The notes under the pieces are model-generated. The model made no database searches and was not told the DNA's origin. It saw nothing but the letters and a program-made list of their open reading frames with translations. Made by a program: the position numbers and the translations under genes. A DNA stretch of 10,211 nt from Acetobacteraceae bacterium (GTDB taxonomy: Bacteria > Pseudomonadota > Alphaproteobacteria > Acetobacterales > Acetobacteraceae), in NCBI GenBank assembly GCA_027311485.1, contig DAICYU010000092.1:1-10211 (forward strand), written 5' to 3'. Positions 1-8,867 of the stretch are shown one piece after another. How positions within the stretch are numbered: the stretch's first letter is position 1; each line of letters starts with the position of its first letter.

Positions 1-259
1 GCCACCGTCGCCAGAACAGTTCGCCAAGGGGGCCGAACTCTTTGAGCAGATATGCTCGCACTGTCATGGACCGCACATGGTCAACCCCGGCACATTCTCC
101 TTCGATCTGCGCAAGTTCCCGCACGACGACCGGAAACGCTTCTTCCACTCGGTCAGGAACGGCAAGAACGCCATGCCGCCCTGGAAGGACGTACTGAAGC
201 CAGATGAAATCGAGGCTCTATGGGCCTACGTCCGAACCGGAGGAGTCCCCCCCAAATGA
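1..259 (+). CDS. c-type cytochrome, C-terminal part (XoxG/PedF-like), 5' truncated by window edge
   Basis: The last 85 codons of a class I cytochrome c, read in the frame starting at base 2. A CSHCH haem-binding motif (CxxCH) is encoded at 53-67, and about 36 residues later comes NAMPPW, whose Met is the expected second axial haem ligand. The C-terminal helix (KPDEIEALWAYVRTGG) is typical of small periplasmic cytochromes that accept electrons from PQQ alcohol dehydrogenases, and the spacing and MPPW segment recall the XoxG/c550 group. The signal peptide and true start lie outside the window. Its stop overlaps the start of the next gene (ATGA at 256-259), so the two are translationally coupled. 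The role as electron acceptor of a XoxF/ExaF-type dehydrogenase is inferred from the family and the neighbour; the dehydrogenase itself is not visible. Confidence 0.85.
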   Translation, partial: PPSPEQFAKGAELFEQICSHCHGPHMVNPGTFSFDLRKFPHDDRKRFFHSVRNGKNAMPPWKDVLKPDEIEALWAYVRTGGVPPK

Positions 260-1179
260 AACCAATTCTGACGCTGGCGGCGATGGCCGCCCTCTGGCCG
301 GTGGTGGGTGTCCGGGCGCAGACGACCGCCCCATTGACGGTCTGCATGCAGCAGAACGATCCGCCACTGTCATTGCGCGCCGGCAACCGTCCCGCCGGCT
401 TCGATCTTGTATTGTCCGACATCGTCGCCCGCCGGCTTGGCCGCGAACTGCGCATACAGTGGTTCGTCAGCCGCGATGATCCCGACACCAGCCTGCCAAA
501 GGACGCCGACGCCCTGCTGTCCGACGGCCGTTGCCAGCTTGTGGCGGAATATCCACTCACCGAGGGTACGCTGGCACCGCCGCGGTCCCCCGTTGCCAGA
601 CTGCCGCCGTTCGCGGGGGCCAAGCCGGAAGATCGGACCCGATGGATCAAAATCGGCGATCTCGCGGCGACCCGTCCCTATCGCATGGAGACCCTTGCGG
701 TGGTGCTGCCGGCGCGAGAGGCCGACCGACAGGTGAAAACGCTGGGCGATCTGGCAGGCATGAAGATCGGCGTGCAGATTGCCACCCTATCCGATGCCAT
801 TGCCATGCGGTACGCGGACGGGCGGCTGGATGATCAGGTGGTGCATTTCCCCGACTCCCGCATCCTGTTCGAGAAGCTGCAAAACGGCAGCGTGGACGCC
901 GCGTTCGCCGACCTTCGCGCTTTCGATGCCTGGCGCCTGCGGCACGGGCCTGACGGGCTGGTGTTGTCAGGCTACCGCCACTCGATCGGCTTCAACATGG
1001 GATATGTGGGCCTGGCCACAAACAAGGCTCTGATTGATCAGGTGGACGCCGTGCTGGCCGACTTGCAGGCGCATGACGCCGTCGCACCCCTGGCCGAAGC
1101 GGCCGGTGTCACCTTTGTGCCGCCACGTCCGCCCGACGTGCAGCCGGACGTTCGCCCGTCCGCGCTGAACGGCGATTAA
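256..1179 (+). CDS. periplasmic solute-binding-like protein associated with PQQ dehydrogenase (XoxJ-like)
   Basis: A 307-residue protein with a clear Sec signal peptide: MK, a hydrophobic stretch to about residue 18, and likely cleavage after VRA at residue 21. The mature part reads as a bacterial extracellular solute-binding protein family 3 fold: LTVCMQQNDPPLSL opening strand, a GFDLVLSDIVARRLG segment (48-62), a KTLGDLAGMKIGVQIATLSDAI hinge segment (about 151-172) and a GSVDAAFADL lobe segment (191-200). Cys30 and Cys93 may form a disulphide. The start at 256 is chosen because it gives the signal peptide, has an AGGAG ribosome site at 241-245 and forms a 4-base ATGA overlap with the cytochrome stop; an ATG at 220 lies inside the cytochrome gene. 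No permease or ATPase follows, which argues against a normal ABC importer. In XoxFGJ clusters the J protein accompanies the dehydrogenase and cytochrome, and that role is inferred here. Confidence 0.8.
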   Translation: MKPILTLAAMAALWPVVGVRAQTTAPLTVCMQQNDPPLSLRAGNRPAGFDLVLSDIVARRLGRELRIQWFVSRDDPDTSLPKDADALLSDGRCQLVAEYPLTEGTLAPPRSPVARLPPFAGAKPEDRTRWIKIGDLAATRPYRMETLAVVLPAREADRQVKTLGDLAGMKIGVQIATLSDAIAMRYADGRLDDQVVHFPDSRILFEKLQNGSVDAAFADLRAFDAWRLRHGPDGLVLSGYRHSIGFNMGYVGLATNKALIDQVDAVLADLQAHDAVAPLAEAAGVTFVPPRPPDVQPDVRPSALNGD

Positions 1180-1189
1180 AGACGCAGCG

Positions 1190-2011
1190 TCAGGCCGCCA
1201 GTTGCTGTTCGAACCGGTGCTGCCGCCATCGCAGCAACTGCCAGGCCACTTTGGTCGCCAGGTTGGACAGGCGCCCGCGCGGCGGCAGGCCCACCGCCTT
1301 CAGGATCATCCCCGTGCCCCGTTCGATGTGCCGGTACTGATAGAACCCCATGGCTCGGCCCATATAGGCCGCCGTGCAGTATTGGTGCCGGAACGGCAGC
1401 GACTCCGGCTCATTGCTGCAGTGATAAGCGTAGGCGAGTTCGTCGTCTTCCGACTCGCCGATTCGGCCCAGCGCGATCCGCAGGCGGGTCCATACCCCGA
1501 TCTTCTCGCGCGACAGGTACCGGCGCATGTGGTCGTAGAACAGCTTGAAATGCCGGTATTCGTCGGCCGCGATCAGCTTGCAGACCTGTTTCAGCACAGG
1601 CTCCGTCGTCGCTTCGGCCAGCGCGGTGTAGTAGCTGGAGGTTCCGGTTTCCACCATGCAGCGGGCGATTAGCTCGCCGGTGCGGGACCCCCGGATCGAC
1701 GCGCCGGCATCCACCTTGACCGTGTAGCCTGACCGATACCGTTCGAATGCGCCGGCATAGTCCCAGGTGGGATCGGCCAGCATCGCCCAGCGGCCCAGGG
1801 CGTCGCCGTGCTGCACTTCCTCCTCGGCCCAGTTGTCGGCCGCAAGCCGGAAGTCCGGGTCATCGCGGAAGACATTCCCGAGGTACCGGGCATAATCCTT
1901 GCCGTTCCGCTCGACCATTGCCGCTGCCTTGACCAATGGCACCAACGCCGGGTCAACCGCGGAGGGATCAAACCGGTCCCAGGCCACATCGTCGATCCGC
2001 CAATGCTTCAT
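1190..2011 (-). CDS. ferritin-like di-iron protein (acyl-ACP desaturase-like fold)
   Basis: A 273-residue, mostly helical soluble protein with a complete di-iron carboxylate ligand set: Glu34, then Glu65-x-x-His68 inside WAEEEVQHG, Glu121 (MVETGTSS) and Glu151-x-x-His154 inside DEYRH. This E/ExxH/E/ExxH pattern defines ferritin-like oxidases, and EExxHG resembles stearoyl-ACP desaturases more than storage ferritins. The substrate cannot be told from the sequence: fatty acyl oxidation, another hydroxylation, or iron or oxygen handling are all possible. The frame stays open upstream to an ATG at 2200, but those extra 63 residues are Arg- and Cys-rich and look non-coding, so I start at 2011 (MKHWRIDDVAW). 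No strong ribosome site precedes that ATG. The gene converges on the solute-binding gene with 10 bases between stops and appears monocistronic, because the atp terminator lies upstream of it. Confidence 0.8.
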   Translation of the reverse strand: MKHWRIDDVAWDRFDPSAVDPALVPLVKAAAMVERNGKDYARYLGNVFRDDPDFRLAADNWAEEEVQHGDALGRWAMLADPTWDYAGAFERYRSGYTVKVDAGASIRGSRTGELIARCMVETGTSSYYTALAEATTEPVLKQVCKLIAADEYRHFKLFYDHMRRYLSREKIGVWTRLRIALGRIGESEDDELAYAYHCSNEPESLPFRHQYCTAAYMGRAMGFYQYRHIERGTGMILKAVGLPPRGRLSNLATKVAWQLLRWRQHRFEQQLAA

Positions 2012-2158
2012 CGTGGAGTCACGCTCGCTGAAAGGTCGCTGAACGAGGGAACGCTGAGGCACCCGACGGGGTATATATGCGCACCGACTCCGCGATAAAA
2101 CCGCCTGCGAGCAGTGCGGTTCGGCCTGCATCCTTACGCGATTGCGCCTGCCGCGATC

Positions 2159-2176
2159 TGTGGCACATTCGCCACA
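2159..2176. promoter_or_regulatory. inverted repeat, possible operator of the di-iron protein gene
   Basis: TGTGGC (2159-2164) and GCCACA (2171-2176) form perfect 6-base arms around a 6-base spacer. The site sits about 150 bases upstream of the ferritin-like gene start, in the only non-coding stretch that could hold its promoter. A CACA...TGTG pair at 2173-2184 overlaps it. The arm spacing resembles dimeric regulator sites, but it does not match the CRP/FNR consensus well enough to name a factor. A TATATA stretch at 2072-2077 could be a -10 element for this gene, but no good -35 element precedes it. Confidence 0.3.
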
Positions 2177-2236
2177 ATAGTGTGACGATTTCGTGTTCAA
2201 CGTCCGGTGGCAGTCGTGAATCTCAGGGCGTCGAAC

Positions 2237-2266
2237 AAAAAAATGGCCGGGTCAGGCCCGGCCATT
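2237..2266 (-). terminator. intrinsic terminator of the atpHAGDC operon
   Basis: On the minus strand a perfect 10-base-pair stem (AATGGCCGGG / CCCGGCCATT, arms 2257-2266 and 2242-2251) closes a 5-base loop and runs directly into seven U residues (A-run 2237-2243 on the plus strand). It starts 28 bases after the atpC stop codon. On the plus strand the hairpin has no T-tract, so it should act only on atp transcription. It separates the operon from the downstream di-iron protein gene, which must therefore have its own promoter. Confidence 0.93.
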
Positions 2267-2294
2267 CGTTGCAGCTTAAGGATGGGCCGGCGGG

Positions 2295-2696
2295 TCAGCT
2301 AACCGCCTCAACCATTGCACGCGCCGATTGCAGGCGATCCAGGGCAGCATCTTCCACCGCCGTGTCACGCTTGTCCGCGGCTTCATACGCCGCTTCTGCC
2401 TCGGCCAGTCGGCGCTCAGCATCAGCCTTGTTGATCTCCACCAGCGGGATCGCGTGGTTCGCCAGAACGGTGCACCGCTCCGGCGTAACCTCGGCAAAGC
2501 CGCCGTCGACGAACAAACGGTCAGTGACCTTGTCGCCGTCGTACAGGTCGATCGTGCCGCCGCGCAGCATGACGATCATCGGCGTGTGGCCTTCCAGCAC
2601 GCCCATGTCGCCCTCCGAAGCCGGGATGACCACCATGTCCACGGGACGGGACAGCAGCAGCCGTTCCGGGCTGACGATCTCCAGGTTCGTTGCCAT
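2295..2696 (-). CDS. atpC: ATP synthase F1 epsilon subunit
   Basis: Subunit of the central stalk of F1Fo ATP synthase. It contacts gamma and the Fo c-ring and tunes ATP hydrolysis. The protein has 133 residues, normal for the bacterial family. The N-terminal beta-sandwich holds the conserved PASEGDMGVLEGHTP segment (25-39) and GGFAEV (65-70). From about residue 86 a charged Ala/Glu-rich segment forms the two-helix C-terminal domain, which in many bacteria extends to inhibit hydrolysis. An AAGGAT ribosome site lies at 2704-2709 ahead of the ATG at 2696. It is the last gene of the operon, 24 bases after the atpD stop and just before the terminator. Confidence 0.97.
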   Translation of the reverse strand: MATNLEIVSPERLLLSRPVDMVVIPASEGDMGVLEGHTPMIVMLRGGTIDLYDGDKVTDRLFVDGGFAEVTPERCTVLANHAIPLVEINKADAERRLAEAEAAYEAADKRDTAVEDAALDRLQSARAMVEAVS

Positions 2697-2720
2697 ATCG
2701 CTGATCCTTGCCAGATGCGC

Positions 2721-4157
<1,437 letters not shown>

Positions 4158-4182
4158 TCTGCTATGTTCCTTTCGTCCGGGA

Positions 4183-5064
4183 TCAAACGGCTTCGGCGCC
4201 GGAGATGATCTCGATCAGTTCCTTGGTGATGTTCGCCTGGCGGGCACGGTTGTAGTTCAGCGTCAGCCGCTTGATCATGTCGCCGGCGTTGCGCGTCGCG
4301 TTATCCATCGCGGTCATCCGCGCTCCATGCTCACCGGCCGCGCTTTCCAGCAACGCACGGAACACCTGCACCGCCAGGGCCTGCGGCAGCAGGCGGGACA
4401 GGATCGTCTCCTCGTCCGGCTCGAAGTCATACATCGCGCCGCCGGTATCCACCGTGTCGCCTTCCGGCGGCGGCGGGGCCGGGATGATCTGCTGCTCGGT
4501 CACGACCTGCGCGATCACGGACTGGAACCGGTTGTAGATCAGCGTCGCAACGTCAATCTCCCCGGCGGCCAGCATGCTGGTCACCCGGTTGCCGATCTCC
4601 TGCGCTTCCGAAAACTCCACACGGCGCTTGCCGGCAAGGCTGATATCGTCAACCAGCCGGCTGGACAGTTCGCGGCGCAGATAGTCGCGTCCCTTCCGCC
4701 CGACGGTGATGATCTTCACCGTCTTGCCTTCCGCCTCCAGCCGGCGCGCCAAATTCCGCGTCGCTCGGCCGATGCTGGCGTTGAACGCGCCAGCCAGGCC
4801 GCGGTCGGCGGTGACCGCGATCAGCAGGTGCGTCTTGTCCTGCCCGGTGCCGACCAGCAGCGGCGGCGCCGTGGGCGAACCGGCAACCGAAGCCGCCAGC
4901 GCCCGCAGCATGCGGTCCATACGTTCGGCATACGGACGCGCGGCTTCCGCCTGCTGTTGCGCGCGACGCAGCTTGGATGCCGCCACCATCTTCATGGCGG
5001 AGGTGATCTTCTGCGTCGACTTGACGCTGTTGATCCGGGTCCGAAGAGCCTTCAGGCTGGGCAT
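4183..5064 (-). CDS. atpG: ATP synthase F1 gamma subunit (rotor shaft)
   Basis: The rotor shaft that turns inside the alpha3beta3 hexamer. It has 293 residues. The N-terminal helix (MPSLKALRTRINSVK, then TQKITSAMKMVAASKLRRAQ) and the C-terminal helix ending in the signature ITKELIEIISGA (279-290) would form the coiled-coil shaft; the middle is the Rossmann-like globular domain (LIAVTADRGLAGAFN, about 81-95). A Pro-rich loop, PAPPPP at 195-200 followed by an acidic stretch, sits in the globular domain. Only 9 bases separate it from the atpA stop, and its weak ribosome site (TAAGG) includes the atpA stop codon, which points to translational coupling. Confidence 0.98.
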   Translation of the reverse strand: MPSLKALRTRINSVKSTQKITSAMKMVAASKLRRAQQQAEAARPYAERMDRMLRALAASVAGSPTAPPLLVGTGQDKTHLLIAVTADRGLAGAFNASIGRATRNLARRLEAEGKTVKIITVGRKGRDYLRRELSSRLVDDISLAGKRRVEFSEAQEIGNRVTSMLAAGEIDVATLIYNRFQSVIAQVVTEQQIIPAPPPPEGDTVDTGGAMYDFEPDEETILSRLLPQALAVQVFRALLESAAGEHGARMTAMDNATRNAGDMIKRLTLNYNRARQANITKELIEIISGAEAV

Positions 5065-5073
5065 GGCAAAACC

Positions 5074-6606
<1,533 letters not shown>

Positions 6607-6607
6607 C

Positions 6608-7189
6608 TTACGCGGCTCCCTTCATCGCATACTGCAGGCGCTGCAGGCGGGATTTCAGACTGGTATCGTACAGGCGCGCGCCGATCTTCACGACCAGGCC
6701 GCCCAGCAGGTCGGGTTCGACCTGTTCAAGGATATTGACGTTGCCATACCCGGCCTCGATCAGCCGAGCGCGCAACTGCTGGCGCTGGACGTCGTTCAGC
6801 GGGTGGGCCGAGGCGACGTGCGCGGTGATGATGCCGCGCCGTTCGGCCACCAGGGCGGCGAAAGCCTGCACAATCTCCCGCAGGGCGCCAAGGCGGCGGT
6901 TCGCTGTCACCACGCCAACGAAGTCACGCACCGGCTTGCTGAAGCCTTCCTGCTCCAACACCGCCGTTGCGGCCCTCGTGGCCGTTTGCACGTCGATCAA
7001 TGGCGATTCGAGCAGGCGCCGGAAATCGGCGCTGCGGTCGATCACCTGTCCGAGACCCTGCATTTCGGCCACGACCGCATCAAGCGATTTCGTGTCCTCG
7101 GCGTGCGCGTACAGGGCGGACGCGTAGCGATCGGCGAGGCCGCCGCCGGATGCGATTGTCGTAGCCTCAGAAGCCACGTGGGTTTCCAT
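6608..7189 (-). CDS. atpH: ATP synthase F1 delta subunit (peripheral stalk)
   Basis: Connects the top of the F1 hexamer to the b-subunit stalk (the counterpart of mitochondrial OSCP). It has 193 residues from this start. The N-terminal helical domain begins at GLADRYASALYAHAEDT (from about residue 17), and the C-terminal signature LLGGLVVKIGARLYDTSLKS spans 161-180. The frame extends to an ATG at 7264, but those 25 residues are Pro/Arg-rich and unlike the family, so I use 7189. A GTG at 7177 (VASEATT) would match short homologues equally well; neither start has a good ribosome site. First gene of the five-gene F1 operon. Confidence 0.95.
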   Translation of the reverse strand: METHVASEATTIASGGGLADRYASALYAHAEDTKSLDAVVAEMQGLGQVIDRSADFRRLLESPLIDVQTATRAATAVLEQEGFSKPVRDFVGVVTANRRLGALREIVQAFAALVAERRGIITAHVASAHPLNDVQRQQLRARLIEAGYGNVNILEQVEPDLLGGLVVKIGARLYDTSLKSRLQRLQYAMKGAA

Positions 7190-7299
7190 ATGCTGTGCTG
7201 GCCCTGGAGGGAGCCGAGCGGGATACAGGGATAGCCGGTCGGACCGGCGCGGCGCGTCTAGCATGGGGGTGGGGGGTGTGCAACACGGGGTAGGGAGGG

Positions 7300-7327
7300 A
7301 TTATGACGTCTGGGTCATTTTTGACCA
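7300..7327 (-). promoter_or_regulatory. possible sigma-70-type promoter of the atp operon
   Basis: On the minus strand CATAAT (7305-7300) is a good -10 candidate and TGGTCA (7327-7322) a partial -35 (4 of 6 matches to TTGACA), 16 bases apart. It would give a leader of roughly 100 bases before atpH. The -35 candidate is also part of an inverted repeat, GGTCA-TTTT-TGACC at 7313-7326, and overlaps the first of the 13-base tandem repeats, so a regulator binding there could affect it. A second possibility is TTGCAC (7286-7281) with a poorer -10 about 16 bases downstream. Neither can be decided from sequence alone. Confidence 0.25.
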
Positions 7328-7361
7328 TCCCCGACGACCATCCCCGATGACCATCCCCGAC
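7323..7361. repeat. three tandem copies of a 13-bp repeat (GACCATCCCCGAC)
   Basis: Three head-to-tail copies at 7323-7335, 7336-7348 and 7349-7361. The first and third are identical; the second differs only in its last base (T for C). The array lies directly upstream of the best atp promoter candidate, in a region with no gene. It could be a set of binding sites for one regulator or a neutral slippage product; sequence alone does not tell. Confidence 0.9.
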
Positions 7362-7461
7362 GTGGCCCGCTGCATCGCCGGTTTTGCGGTTTCGCTTGCC
7401 ATGCCCACGCCACAAGCCCATGGCTTCTGGTAATGTTATGAAGGCGCTGTAGCACGTTGCG

Positions 7462-7479
7462 CGGCGACCCGAGTCGCCG
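7462..7479 (+). repeat. hairpin in the leader of the YdjM-like gene
   Basis: CGGCGAC (7462-7468) pairs perfectly with GTCGCCG (7473-7479) across a 4-base loop. It ends about 16 bases before the AAGGA ribosome site of the following gene. There is no U-run after it, so it is not an intrinsic terminator. It may be a 5' leader structure or an operator; its function is unknown. Confidence 0.4.
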
Positions 7480-7510
7480 TCTCTATCAGGATCGCAAGGA
7501 ATGTTCGCCG

Positions 7511-8179
7511 ATGATGGCCGGCTCCCATGTGGCACTCGGCGCGGCGGCCTGGCTTGCGGCCTCGCCGCATCTGGGCCTCGGACCGGCCGACCCCGCCGGA
7601 ATCGCGCTCGCCGCCGCTGCCAGCCTGCTGCCGGACATCGATCATCCGAAATCCTGGGTCGGCAGCCGTCTGCGCCCGGTGTCCATGCTTGTCTCGGCTA
7701 TTTTCGGCCATCGCGGCATCACGCATTCGGCCCTGGCGGTGGCGGCCTGTGCCTGGGTCCTGCTGCAAGGCGGTGCGCCGCGCTGGGCCACCGATGCGGT
7801 CGCCGTCGGCTATGCCTCCCACCTCGCCGCCGACATGCTGACGCCGAACTGGCTTCGTCTTGCCTGGCCGGTGCGGCGCACTTGGTCGCTGCCGCTCTGC
7901 AAATCCGGTTCACAGGCGGAACCGCTGGTGGTGGCCGCCCTGGTATGGTGGGCGGCGTCGGGAGCGTTTCTGCCGCCGCCGTTGCAGCAGGCCTGGCAGT
8001 TGCTGCGTGAACCGGCGGCGCATTCCGTTCACCACGCTGGGCCACCGGTGCCGGCGCGCTGGTCCAGGGCCGGTGATGGCAGCAAGCTGGCGCATGCCCC
8101 GGCGCCGCGGAAAGCCCTGTGCGAACGTGGCGTCAGCCGGGGGATTCTGATCGACTGGTCGGCCCGCGGGGACTGCTGA
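7511..8179 (+). CDS. membrane-bound metal-dependent hydrolase, YdjM/YbcI family
   Basis: A 222-residue inner-membrane protein. The conserved His/Asp motifs of the YdjM family are present in order: His6 in MAGSHVALG, PDIDHP (41-46), GHRGITHS (66-73) and H104LAAD108 in YASHLAADMLTPNW. These would bind metal at the membrane. Hydrophobic helices are predicted around 7-20, 29-40, 72-86 and 129-143. Family members are annotated as metal-dependent hydrolases, with unknown physiological substrate; in E. coli ydjM belongs to the SOS regulon. The start at 7511 (the first of two adjacent ATGs) lies 10 bases after AAGGA (7496-7500). The last 55 residues, from about HSVHHAG, are polar, Arg/Pro-rich and not family-like. 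The 3' end overlaps the opposing gene by 47 bases. Confidence 0.8.
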   Translation: MMAGSHVALGAAAWLAASPHLGLGPADPAGIALAAAASLLPDIDHPKSWVGSRLRPVSMLVSAIFGHRGITHSALAVAACAWVLLQGGAPRWATDAVAVGYASHLAADMLTPNWLRLAWPVRRTWSLPLCKSGSQAEPLVVAALVWWAASGAFLPPPLQQAWQLLREPAAHSVHHAGPPVPARWSRAGDGSKLAHAPAPRKALCERGVSRGILIDWSARGDC

Positions 8180-8624
8180 CGACCTTGGCTGCCGCCGCTT
8201 GGCGGATACCGCCCGCCGCGGCCGCTTCGCCGAGCCTGTCGAGCTGCCGCCTGGTCAGGATCAGGTCGGCGCTGTCGCCGCAGCTGGCGGTCCCTTCCGC
8301 CGTCCGCGCGCCGGCCCAATGGATGATGTAGCGTGCCTCAGCGCCCGCCAACCCGCGGCTGACCATGAAGCTGCCGCCGGACCGCCGCAGCGTGTACGCG
8401 TCCAGCACACAGTGGCCACCACTGGATGTTTCGACGGCGATCCGCACCGACTCCGGCAGCAGCGCATCCCGTGCCGGCTCGAACGCGATCAGGTCGCCGA
8501 TACGCGGCGCCTGGTTCTTCCAGTCTGCGATGACGTTCATTGCCAGCAGCAGTGCGATCATGCAGCCGGCGCCCGACATCACCGGCAGCAGCAGGCGGAT
8601 CAGTTTTTGACTTGTGAAGTGCAT
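8133..8624 (-). CDS. small single-span membrane protein of unknown function
   Basis: Not recognised with certainty. 163 residues from the ATG at 8624: a short basic N-terminus, one hydrophobic helix at about 9-33 (LLLPVMSGAGCMIALLLAMNV), then a probably periplasmic domain opening with PRIGDLIAFEP and containing two Cys (C72 in GGHCVLDAY, C115 in ASCGDSADLIL) that could form a disulphide. The segment YIIHWAGARTAEGTASCGDSADLIL looks like a compact beta domain. The frame is open upstream to 8783, but those 53 residues lack character, and the hydrophobic segment fits an N-terminal signal anchor when started at 8624. The start codon is covered by a 14-base palindrome. It is convergent with, and overlaps, the YdjM-like gene. 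Real coding is likely because of the organised topology, but the function is open. Confidence 0.6.
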   Translation of the reverse strand: MHFTSQKLIRLLLPVMSGAGCMIALLLAMNVIADWKNQAPRIGDLIAFEPARDALLPESVRIAVETSSGGHCVLDAYTLRRSGGSFMVSRGLAGAEARYIIHWAGARTAEGTASCGDSADLILTRRQLDRLGEAAAAGGIRQAAAAKVVSSPRGPTSRSESPG

Positions 8625-8637
8625 CACGGATCCGTGA
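8624..8637. promoter_or_regulatory. perfect 14-bp palindrome at the start codon of the hypothetical gene
   Basis: TCACGGATCCGTGA is its own reverse complement. It begins at the first base of the minus-strand ATG (8624) and extends over the ribosome-binding region of that gene. A dimeric repressor bound here would block expression, or the RNA could fold and hide the start. The position makes it more suggestive than an isolated palindrome, but no regulator is known. Confidence 0.45.
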
Positions 8638-8652
8638 GAAGGGGACCGCCTC

Positions 8653-8665
8653 TTATCCCCGATAA
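8653..8665. repeat. inverted repeat TTATC-N3-GATAA
   Basis: Perfect 5-base arms (8653-8657 and 8661-8665) around CCC, in the divergent region between the hypothetical minus-strand gene and the AraC-type gene, 16 bases from the 14-base palindrome. Its AT-rich arms stand out in GC-rich surroundings. It could be an operator for either gene; no promoter with convincing -35 and -10 boxes is visible in 8625-8867. Confidence 0.35.
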
Positions 8666-8867
8666 CGGGCCAACTGGTAGCGATTTCCCTTAAAAACCGG
8701 CAACCGCCGCACGCCCAACCGGGCACCGCCAGCCCGGCGGCTTGGTCGGCCGGGCGACCGGCCTGTTCAGCCGTCGCTGGCATGGTTCGTGCACTCCGCC
8801 CCCGCGGCCGCTACGCCGGCCCGATCATACCGAACCGGCATGCAGCCACAGATGGCGGGAACACGGC

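Larger units (their letters stand above)
7190..7510. other. divergent intergenic region between atpH and the YdjM-like gene
   Basis: About 320 bases with no credible gene. It must hold the promoter of the atp operon (minus strand) and probably that of the hydrolase gene (plus strand). Recognisable structure, from the atp side outward: a near-palindrome GCCGGTC-G-GACCGGC at 7234-7248 in the presumed atp leader, a G-rich tract at 7265-7299, a possible promoter at 7300-7327, three tandem 13-base repeats at 7323-7361, and a hairpin at 7462-7479. The remainder (about 7362-7461) shows nothing I can name. It is uncertain where transcription starts in either direction. Confidence 0.7.

Noticed and set aside
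1180..1190. GACGCAGCGTC as a terminator between the convergent genes at 1179 and 1190
   Set aside because: The stem is only four pairs with a 3-base loop and has no U-run in either direction.
2012..2200. N-terminal extension of the di-iron protein to the ATG at 2200
   Set aside because: The 63 added residues are Arg- and Cys-rich and unlike the helical fold; the region also contains an inverted repeat and a TATA-like stretch, which fit a promoter better.
7190..7264. N-terminal extension of AtpH to the ATG at 7264
   Set aside because: The 25 extra residues are Pro/Arg-rich and absent from the family pattern; they coincide with a palindrome in the presumed leader.
7323..7361. The tandem 13-bp copies as a CRISPR array
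   Set aside because: Copies are too short and directly adjacent, with no spacers and no cas genes.
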